Part shown: positions 54,775-61,898 of the stretch, piece after piece
How positions within the stretch are numbered: position 1 is the stretch's first letter
How the letters are laid out: every line of letters begins with the position of its first letter
Position numbers and translations under genes: made by a program
Notes under the pieces: model-generated
What the model saw: only the letters and a program-made list of their open reading frames with translations
The model's database searches: none
Told to the model about the DNA's origin: nothing
Assembly: GCF_014695725.1 (NCBI RefSeq)
Contig: NZ_JACJOU010000013.1
Span: 124,001 to 188,000, forward strand
Direction of reading: 5' to 3'
Length of the DNA: 64,000 nt
DNA from: Microcoleus sp. FACHB-672
GTDB taxonomy: Bacteria > Cyanobacteriota > Cyanobacteriia > Cyanobacteriales > Oscillatoriaceae

Positions 54775-57700
54775 ATGATTCCGCATCAACTGATCCTAAA
54801 AAACTTTCTAAGTTACTCGGACGCAACCCTAGAGTTTGCCGGCTTGCACACCGCTTGCATTTGTGGGCCGAATGGTGCCGGTAAATCTTCCCTACTCGAA
54901 GCGATCGCCTGGTCAATTTGGGGTCAAAGCCGCGCCGCCTCGGAAGACGATATCATCCACATGGGAGCCAAAGAAGCCCGTGTCGATTTTACCTTCCAGA
55001 ATAACGATCAAATCTATCGCATCATTCGCAGCCGGCAGCGAGGACACGCATCTGGCTTGGAATTTCAAATAGCCACCGGCGATGGTTTTCGGGCGTTAAC
55101 CGAACGCGGCGTTCGGGCGACGCAAGAGAAAATTATTCAACATTTGAAACTCGACTACGACACGTTTATTAACTCTGCTTACTTGCGCCAAGGTCGAGCT
55201 GATGAATTCATGCTCAAGCGCCCCACTGAACGCAAAGAAATTTTAGCGGAGTTGCTCAAACTCAACCATTATGACGAATTAGCAGAACAAGCAAAAGACC
55301 GCTCACGCCAATTTAAAGGTCAGATAGAAGTATTAGAGCAGAGTTTGCAATCAATTCAAGCTCAATTGCAAGTCAAGCCGGCAATTGCCGAAGAACTCGC
55401 GCAACTTGAAGAAATTATCGCTCAGTTGCATCGTGAACAAGACAGCGATCGGCAACAATTGCAACAACTGCAAGCTCAACAGCATCAACGACAAACTTGG
55501 CAACAACAGCAAGTGTGGCACCGGCAGCAATACGATCAGCTCAGCAGTGAATGCGATCGCTTGCAACAAGAACTTGCCACTACGCGCCGGCGACAGCAAG
55601 AATTAGAAGCACTTTTGCAACAGCAACAAGCAATTGATGCCGGTTACGCCCAATTCTTGCAACTGCAAGCCCAAGAAGAAATTCAAGTTTCCAAGTGGCA
55701 AACCCACCAAGATATTCAAGAACGCCGGCAGCAGGTGCAACAACAGCTTACGCAACATCTGTCTTACCTTGGCGGCCAAATTTCTTCAGCCAAAGCCCAG
55801 TTAGACGCCTTATTGCAACAGGAAGAAGAAATTCAGCAAACCCTGAAACAAGCGCCAGAAATAGAAGCCGGCATGGCTCAATTGCAACAAGCGCGGGATA
55901 GACTGGCCGGCCTGGATCAGTTGCAAACTCAAGTCGCCCCCCTAATTCAGCGCCGCAACAGCCTGCAAACCGAACTGGAACGCGCCCATGCTCGGATGAG
56001 TGCTCGTCTGGAAGAACTTTATAACCAAGCTTACCAACTGCAAACGCAGCAACAACATCAGCCGCAACTGCAAAAAGCGATCATGGAAGTGGCCGGCCAG
56101 TTGGAAGATTTAGAGAAAAAGCGCGTTTACCAGCAGCGAGTGCGGGAAAAAGGACTGGAACGGCGCAGCTTTATGGAACGCCTGCAAGCGCATCAGCGGG
56201 ATTATGAGATGAAGCTCTCAGAAATGGAGCAAAAAATGCTGATGTTGCAAAAGGGAGCCGTTGAGCAGGAAAGTCGGGGAAATTCTGCGATTTCACTGAT
56301 GAACTCACAATTTCCGCCCTGTCCCTTGTGCGATCGCCCGCTAGATGAACATCACTGGGACTTGGTGATGGAAAAACATCAAGCGGAACAGCAAGAAATT
56401 CTCAATCAGTTGTGGGTGGTGCGAGAGCAACTGGCCACATCCGAGCGGGAGATTCAAGTTCTACGAACGGAATATCAGCAGCTAAGCCACGAACTGGCCG
56501 GTTATGACGCCCTACGAGAGCGTCGCGGCAGCTTGCAGGCGCAATTAGATGCGACAACATCCGACCGGCACCGGCTGCAACAATTGGCAGAGGAAAAAGA
56601 AAAGCTAGAGCGAGCGCTCTCCACCGGCACCTATGCCACTGAGGTGTATGCAGAACTGCAACAGCTTGACGGGAAATTGCAACAGCTCAACTACGACGAG
56701 AAAGATCACGCCCTGACTCGCGGACAGGTGGATCGCTGGCGCTGGGCGGAAATTAAGCAGGCAGAAATTAAAACCGCAACGCGCCGGCAAGCCCAAATTG
56801 ACGCCCGCAAGCCAGAATTACAAGCGCAAATCGCCCAACTCACCCAGGATCTCGAACAGCAGCAAACGTCTTCGGAATTTTCCCAACAAATTGCCGGTCT
56901 TGAGCAGCAGTTGGCTGAACTCGGTTACGATCGGCAAGCCCATAAAGCAGTCAGTGAAGCCAGAGGCAAGGCGCAAACTTGGCTAGCGCGTTACCAAGAA
57001 TTGCTATCCGCCCGTGAACAGTACCCGCAACTGTCTATCAGGGCAGAGGATCTAACCAGCCGGCTGCAAGTGCGAAATCAAGACCGGCAAGCGATCGCTA
57101 ACCAAATTGAAAGCATTAACCGGCAGCTATTGGAAACCCCGGATGCCGGTAGTAAGATTCAATCCTTAGAACAGCAAATCTCAGCGCGACGCACTCAGTT
57201 AGATAGCCGGCTGGCGAGTTTAGGGCGTTTGCAACAACAACAGCAGCATCTTGAAAACCTCCAGATGCAACTAAGCGAACAGCAGCAACAATTGCAAACC
57301 GGACTCAGGCAGCAGCGCGTTTATCAGGAACTCGCCGCAGCCTTTGGCAAAAATGGTATCCAAGCGCTGATGATTGAGAATGTGCTGCCCCAATTGGAAG
57401 CGGAAACCAATCAAATTTTATCGAGGTTAAGTGCAAATCAGTTGCACATCCAGTTTGTGACGCAACGAGCCGGTAAAAGCAAAAAAGCATCCTCTAAGAG
57501 TGCCGGTAAACTCATAGACACCTTAGATATTTTGATTGCCGATGCCCGGGGCACGCGCCCTTACGAAACTTACTCTGGCGGGGAAGCCTTCCGCATTAAC
57601 TTTGCCATTCGTCTCGCCCTCGCTCGTTTGCTGGCACACCGTTCTGGCACAGCCTTGCAAATGCTAATTGTGGATGAAGGGTTCGGGACACAAGATGCAG

Positions 57701-57858
57701 AAGGATGCGATCGCTTAATTTCTGCGATCAATGCCATCGCCCCTGAGTTTGCTTGCATTCTCACCGTCACTCATATGCCGCAATTCAAAGAGGCTTTCCA
57801 AGCTCGAATTGAGGTGGTTAAAACGCCCAATGGGTCTAAAATCAGTCTTTCTGTTTGA
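54775..57858 (+). CDS. sbcC: DNA double-strand-break repair ATPase SbcC (Rad50-like)
   Basis: 1027 residues, normal for SbcC. Walker A GPNGAGKSS at 31-39, Gln-rich antiparallel coiled coils on both sides, the zinc hook CPLCDRP near residue 513, signature TYSGGEAFRINFAIRLAL (~930), Walker B LQMLIVDEGFG (~962) and a final His in TVTHMPQF. With SbcD it forms a nuclease that opens hairpins and processes breaks and inverted repeats. SbcD is not next to it in this window, so the partner must lie elsewhere. Confidence 0.95.
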   Translation: MIPHQLILKNFLSYSDATLEFAGLHTACICGPNGAGKSSLLEAIAWSIWGQSRAASEDDIIHMGAKEARVDFTFQNNDQIYRIIRSRQRGHASGLEFQIATGDGFRALTERGVRATQEKIIQHLKLDYDTFINSAYLRQGRADEFMLKRPTERKEILAELLKLNHYDELAEQAKDRSRQFKGQIEVLEQSLQSIQAQLQVKPAIAEELAQLEEIIAQLHREQDSDRQQLQQLQAQQHQRQTWQQQQVWHRQQYDQLSSECDRLQQELATTRRRQQELEALLQQQQAIDAGYAQFLQLQAQEEIQVSKWQTHQDIQERRQQVQQQLTQHLSYLGGQISSAKAQLDALLQQEEEIQQTLKQAPEIEAGMAQLQQARDRLAGLDQLQTQVAPLIQRRNSLQTELERAHARMSARLEELYNQAYQLQTQQQHQPQLQKAIMEVAGQLEDLEKKRVYQQRVREKGLERRSFMERLQAHQRDYEMKLSEMEQKMLMLQKGAVEQESRGNSAISLMNSQFPPCPLCDRPLDEHHWDLVMEKHQAEQQEILNQLWVVREQLATSEREIQVLRTEYQQLSHELAGYDALRERRGSLQAQLDATTSDRHRLQQLAEEKEKLERALSTGTYATEVYAELQQLDGKLQQLNYDEKDHALTRGQVDRWRWAEIKQAEIKTATRRQAQIDARKPELQAQIAQLTQDLEQQQTSSEFSQQIAGLEQQLAELGYDRQAHKAVSEARGKAQTWLARYQELLSAREQYPQLSIRAEDLTSRLQVRNQDRQAIANQIESINRQLLETPDAGSKIQSLEQQISARRTQLDSRLASLGRLQQQQQHLENLQMQLSEQQQQLQTGLRQQRVYQELAAAFGKNGIQALMIENVLPQLEAETNQILSRLSANQLHIQFVTQRAGKSKKASSKSAGKLIDTLDILIADARGTRPYETYSGGEAFRINFAIRLALARLLAHRSGTALQMLIVDEGFGTQDAEGCDRLISAINAIAPEFACILTVTHMPQFKEAFQARIEVVKTPNGSKISLSV

Positions 57859-57928
57859 TGGGGATTGGGCAGGGGGCATGGGGAATTGGGTAACTGTTTC
57901 TCTATTCCCTATATTCCCTATGTCCTAT
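57858..57928. repeat. Heptamer-type repeats after sbcC
   Basis: GGGATTGGGCAGGGGGCATGGGGAA-like units (57858-57890) and reversed-type TATTCCC units (57902-57928) directly after the sbcC stop. Confidence 0.75.
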
Positions 57929-58099
57929 TGATTTTAAGTAAGCATTAAGCTTCGGTAATAGTTCATCAGTGATTGGTTTGAGCCGACCTACCTGTTCACT
58001 GCTCAAGAGTTGTCTTGCAGAGGCTAATCTTAACCAGTTTATAGTTTCGTATAAAGAGCCTCTGGCAATCTTTACAAAAAGGCGATTATCTTGGTCATT
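57902..58099 (-). pseudogene. Probable fragment of a four-helix-bundle (IVP/S23-like) protein
   Basis: Minus-strand translation gives NDQDNRLFVKIARGSLYETI, WLRLASARQLLSSEQVGRL, and KPITDELLPKLNAYLKSIG, ending in repeat DNA (HREYRE, stop). The FVKIARGSLYET-NWLRLA pattern matches the C-terminal half of small four-helix-bundle proteins related to 23S rRNA intervening-sequence proteins. The frame continues upstream as an AT-rich stretch without the N-terminal half or a start, so it appears truncated. Family call is from memory. Confidence 0.4.
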
Positions 58100-58220
58100 A
58101 TAAAGAATTAATATTACTGAGTAGGTGATACCACTTATCCTTACAAATAGGCTTTTTAAATTTGATAATAAGCTAACAAAAAATTAAAATTGCCACGCAG
58201 AATCTACTAGGAATAGAAAA

Positions 58221-58333
58221 GGCTGCCTTAAATAAAAAAACAGTAATCTTACTGAGGTTAGTCTCTAGTGTGGCTGCCTTAAATAAAAAAACAGTAATCT
58301 TACTGAAGTTGTCCCCTACTATAGCTGCCTTAC
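58221..58333. repeat. 51-bp tandem repeats (2 full, 1 partial) upstream of the secreted repeat protein
   Basis: 39-base units at 58221-58259 and 58272-58310 differ at one base; a third partial GCTGCCTTA at 58324 keeps the 51-base period. Each full unit holds CAGTAATCTTACTG, an inverted repeat with 6-bp arms. The last unit ends about 50 bases before the ATG, where operator or phase-variable promoter sites would lie. Confidence 0.8.
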
Positions 58334-58380
58334 AATATTGACGAACAGTCTCTCAGTAGGACGAAAAGGAGCGAATCTTT

Positions 58381-59319
58381 ATGTTTAAAAATTTGAAAAA
58401 AATTGTTAGTACCTTGTTAATTGTGATTACGATCACAGTTAACATGAGTCTTGCTTTTCCTCGTTCTGTATCAGCTAGTCCATTTCCGAACTTGAGTGAG
58501 GTAGAGCAACAGGTTAAAGGCTCGCTTCCTAATATTGATTGGCAACAAGTCAAACTCTCGGTTCCTAATTCGCTTCCCAATATTGATTGGGAGCAGGTTA
58601 AAGGCTCGGTTCCTAATATCGACTGGGAACAGGTTAAAGGCTCGGTTGCTAGCATTGATTGGGAACAGATTAAAGGATCCGTTCCTAATATTAATTGGGA
58701 CCAAATTAAAGAATCAGTCTTTAAGATTAACTTCCAAGAACTTCAACAAGCTTTTTCTGGTAATGTTCAACAGGTTATTTCTAAAGTTGATATACAACAA
58801 CTTAGAGAAGGACTTACTGATAGTGCCCTCTCACAAAAAGTTGGGGGTGTGATCGCAGGCACCAGCTCAACAGTAGTTAATCAGGCACAAAAATATCTTG
58901 ATACTACACCTGACCAGTTATGTAGTATCTATCGTGATCATTTACAAGGAATTGACAATTCTCAATGGGATGCTTTACAAACAGGTGCGGCATCAACTTT
59001 TACAGTTTTGCAAGCTGTTAATTCCGCATCAGCAGCAGGGGCAGGGGCATTATCAAGTTATGCTGGAATAGCATCAGCCGTTTCACAACTAGGCTTAGGG
59101 GGTGTAACAGCAACTGCGGCAGGACTCTTGGGAAGTAGTGCGACAGGTGCAGCCGCAACTGCGGTAGTTACATCTTTCGTTGGTGGTCCATTAGTGATGG
59201 GTGCATTATTAGCCGGCGGTACAGGTCTAGCCGCTTGGGGAAGTTATAAAACAATAGAGTTCACTGCTCAACAGTTTGATGGTTTGACGAAAGAATTTTG
59301 TACTCAGCAAACCCCTTGA
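58381..59319 (+). CDS. Secreted protein with PNIDWEQVKGS repeats and hydrophobic Ala/Gly-rich C-terminus
   Basis: 312 residues. A signal peptide (VSTLLIVITITVNMSLAF, cleavage near SVSASP) leads to five or six copies of an 11-12-residue unit of the type SVPNIDWEQVKG (residues ~38-125; 33-36-base DNA repeats), then a helical segment with two cysteines in DQLCSIYRDHL and KEFCTQQTP. Residues ~205-290 are very rich in Ala, Gly, Ser and Thr with hydrophobic stretches (VSQLGLGGVTATAAGLLG, VVTSFVGGPLVMGALLAGG) that could insert in membranes. I do not recognise the family. An AAAAGGAG site lies 10 bases upstream. TGCCGGCA palindromes, common in neighbours, are absent, hinting at transfer. Confidence 0.75.
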   Translation: MFKNLKKIVSTLLIVITITVNMSLAFPRSVSASPFPNLSEVEQQVKGSLPNIDWQQVKLSVPNSLPNIDWEQVKGSVPNIDWEQVKGSVASIDWEQIKGSVPNINWDQIKESVFKINFQELQQAFSGNVQQVISKVDIQQLREGLTDSALSQKVGGVIAGTSSTVVNQAQKYLDTTPDQLCSIYRDHLQGIDNSQWDALQTGAASTFTVLQAVNSASAAGAGALSSYAGIASAVSQLGLGGVTATAAGLLGSSATGAAATAVVTSFVGGPLVMGALLAGGTGLAAWGSYKTIEFTAQQFDGLTKEFCTQQTP

Positions 59320-59370
59320 TGATTTAGGGCTTTGACATACCATAATCAAAAGCCCAATCTCCCATCCCTG

Positions 59371-59393
59371 GCCTGTGGTGATTCACCACAGGC
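59371..59393. terminator. Long perfect palindrome after the secreted repeat protein
   Basis: GCCTGTGGTGA and TCACCACAGGC (11-bp arms) with a single central base at 59382. A hairpin would form with the inner bases unpaired; no T-run follows closely. Position 52 bases past the stop suggests termination. Confidence 0.6.
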
Positions 59394-59536
59394 TTGCCTT
59401 ATACCTACAACCGAACCTTCAGGGACGGCAACCACGCTAGTGGAAAACTGAATGTGCTGTTTACGCTTCGTTACAATGAGAACAAGCGAGAGGCAAAATC
59501 AAGCTTCTCCAAATGTGTACTAAAAAGGAGCCGAGA

Positions 59537-60637
59537 ATGAACGGCAACATCCGCGTAGGCAACTTATTTGGGATTCCATTTTTTGTGAATCTCTCCTGGT
59601 TTTTAGTTTTGGGCTTAGTGACGTTTAGCTATGGTGGTGGACTCGCAGCTCAATTTCCGGCAATGGGCGGCGCGATGCCCTGGCTGTTGGGATTTGTTGC
59701 GGCGCTGTTGCTGTTCGCTTCTGTCTTAGCACACGAGTTGGGGCATAGTTTTGTTGCTATGCAGCAGGGAATTGAAGTGAAATCGATTACTCTGTTTCTG
59801 TTTGGTGGTTTAGCGAGTCTGGAAAGAGAGTCAAAAACACCGGCAGAGGCGTTCTGGGTGGCAATTGCAGGGCCGGCAGTTAGCTTTTTACTCTTTGGTC
59901 TATTCACAGCCATTGGCACCGGCATCGGTCTGACAGGGCCGGTTGCGGCAATTGTGGGACTCCTCGCTTCGATTAATTTAGTCCTGGCTGCGTTTAACCT
60001 GATTCCTGGTTTACCCCTTGATGGCGGTAATATCCTCAAAGCCGCAGTCTGGAAGTTCACCGGCAATCCTTATAAAGGTGTTGTGTTTGCCAGTCGTGTC
60101 GGTCAAATTATTGGCTGGATTGCAATCGCTACTGGGGTGTTCGGCAACTTCTGGAATCTGTTAATCGGTTTCTTCTTACTGCAAAATGCCGGTCGCTCTG
60201 CTCAGTTTGCCACAGTGCAAGATAAATTAGCCGGCTTGACGGCTGAAGATGCGGTGAATCCGAATAGTCCGATTGTGCCGGCAGAGTTGACCCTGAGAGA
60301 ATTGGCAAACGAATACATCATTGGCAAAGCAACTTGGCGTAAGTTTTTTGTCACCGATACTGAAGGGCAAGTGTTGGGCGCGATCTCGGTTGACGATTTG
60401 AAAGCAATTCCAACCGATCAGTGGCCTCAAACTCAAGTGAAAGACTTGATGAAACCCGTCGAATTAGCCACGGCAGTTAAACCAGAACAATCGTTACTAG
60501 AAGTTGTAACGTTACTGGAAACAAAACAGTTAACTGAGCTGCCGGTGATTCGTGAAAATGGTGCGATTGTCGGACTTGTCGAAAAAGCTGCGATTATCAG
60601 TTTACTTGAGAAAAGAGCGCAAGCCAATCCTGCTTAA
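59537..60637 (+). CDS. Site-2 protease-type M50 metalloprotease with CBS domains
   Basis: 366 residues with about six membrane segments. The zinc motif HELGH is in VLAHELGHSFVAM, and the second metal site is NLIPGLPLDGGNILKA; after residue ~215 come two CBS domains (AEDAVNPNSPIV, then VKDLMKPVELATAV and LTELPVIRENGAIVGLVEK). The M50B/CBS group performs intramembrane cleavage, with CBS domains sensing nucleotides. AAGGAG 7 bases before the ATG at 59537 selects that start over the open frame beginning at 59513. Substrate unknown. Confidence 0.9.
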   Translation: MNGNIRVGNLFGIPFFVNLSWFLVLGLVTFSYGGGLAAQFPAMGGAMPWLLGFVAALLLFASVLAHELGHSFVAMQQGIEVKSITLFLFGGLASLERESKTPAEAFWVAIAGPAVSFLLFGLFTAIGTGIGLTGPVAAIVGLLASINLVLAAFNLIPGLPLDGGNILKAAVWKFTGNPYKGVVFASRVGQIIGWIAIATGVFGNFWNLLIGFFLLQNAGRSAQFATVQDKLAGLTAEDAVNPNSPIVPAELTLRELANEYIIGKATWRKFFVTDTEGQVLGAISVDDLKAIPTDQWPQTQVKDLMKPVELATAVKPEQSLLEVVTLLETKQLTELPVIRENGAIVGLVEKAAIISLLEKRAQANPA

Positions 60638-60667
60638 TTAGCTTTCTTTAATTCGTAAAGTGCTATT

Positions 60668-60699
60668 TCCTCCGGACAGTTTCAATACTGTTCGGAGGA
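60668..60699 (+). terminator. Terminator-like hairpin after the M50 gene
   Basis: TCCTCCGGACAGT (60668-60680) pairs with ACTGTTCGGAGGA (60687-60699), one G-T pair, six-base loop, followed by a T-rich stretch. Confidence 0.75.
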
Positions 60700-60720
60700 T
60701 TTGCTTTTGTATTCATTTAA

Positions 60721-61291
60721 TCTTCTCAGGTCACTCAAGTTCAAAAACAGTATCCGGACGCCGTCGTAGAAGTCTGGACAATGGACGAACATAGGATTGG
60801 ACTTAAACCCGTTATCAGAAGGATTTGGGTTGATGAATGGAGTGTACCTATAGCCTCAGTCACTTGGCGTTTTAAATGGTTAGGGTTATATGGTTTTGTT
60901 CACCCCCAATCGGGAGAAACATATGGGTGGGTGTTGCCGTTCGTTAACACTGAAATTTTCAATCAAGTTTTAGCAGATGGGTGCCCAACATTTTGGTGTG
61001 GGAGAAAATAAACAAGTGATATTGGCCCTGGAGCAAGCCGGATGGCATACCAGCTCAAAACTTCGGGTTCCACCCGGCATTCATCTGATAGAAATGCCGT
61101 CTCATTCTCCAGAATTGCAACCTGCGGAAAGACTATGGCCACTGACCAACGAACCGTTAGCCAACGGAACATTTGAAAACCTAGATGAATTAGGGGCGGT
61201 GGTTTTTGAGCAGTGTCAACAATTGCTTAAACAAAAAGATTTAGTCAGGGGATTGACAAATTTCCATTGGTGGCCACAAGTCGAAACATAA
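60721..61291 (+). pseudogene. IS630-family transposase, 5'-truncated and frameshifted
   Basis: The first frame (open from 60721, right after a TAA at 60718) gives VEVWTMDEHRIGLKP with the first catalytic Asp and LYGFVHPQSGETYGWVLPF. A one-base shift near 60975 moves to the second frame, AQHFGVGENKQVILALEQAG and EMPSHSPELQPAERLWPLTN with the final Glu. The expected middle Asp before x-AGWH is Glu here. The N-terminal HTH part is missing. Homology to IS630 is clear; the gene cannot be functional as read. Confidence 0.85.
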
Positions 61292-61313
61292 TCATGGGTA
61301 TGCTACCGGACAT

Positions 61314-61619
61314 GATATCAGTGGTAATAACTATGGGCGAAGAACTTGGATTGAATATGGCTTCAAACAAGCCAAGGATGAATTAGGCTGGGCAGATTAC
61401 AGAGTTACTGATTATCAAACTATCGAGAAGTGGTGGGAGATTGTTTGTAGCACCTATTTGATGGTTTCTCTCCAGTCTAAAATTTTCAAGGGGACGGACG
61501 AACCTAAGCAAGTTACTAGCACTCGCGACAAGCCTGAGGCTAAGTTTCGCAGCCATCAATGGTGGGATGAAGGTCGGGGGCGGAAGGATATTCTCAACAA
61601 TTTACGCTTGATTATTTAG
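61314..61619 (+). pseudogene. IS4/IS701-type transposase C-terminal fragment
   Basis: A 102-codon open stretch with no start contains GRRTWIEYGFKQAKDELGW, fitting the Y-x2-R-x3-E-x6-K signature of the IS4 group, and ends RGRKDILNNLRLII, stop. Only the C-terminal part of the transposase remains. It abuts the IS630 remnant, so insertions into one another or serial deletions are likely. Confidence 0.8.
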
Positions 61620-61898
61620 CCAGTCATCTTTTTTCATTTAATCACTCCTTAGTTAAAGGTTTTCCAGATTCCGATGCTAAAACAAGGTCTTTTTTACTTA
61701 ATAAACATTATGAATCAGTTCAGCGCTTATGTTCCGGACGGATAGAATCACAGGAGCGAAAATATTTTACTCTGACCAGAGTGACAAAAGAGGGTTATTG
61801 AGTCCAAACAAACTCAGCCGAGGCGATCGCATCAGCTGAGTCAGGATAGAAACTTCGCTTAGTTTTGCAGGGCGACAGATCTAACGGTTCTGTATCCG
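61620..61898. other. Spacer between IS remnants and glnN, with hairpin
   Basis: ACTCAGC/GCTGAGT (61812-61841) flank a HIP1-like GGCGATCGC and may terminate glnN transcription. No gene seen. Confidence 0.5.
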
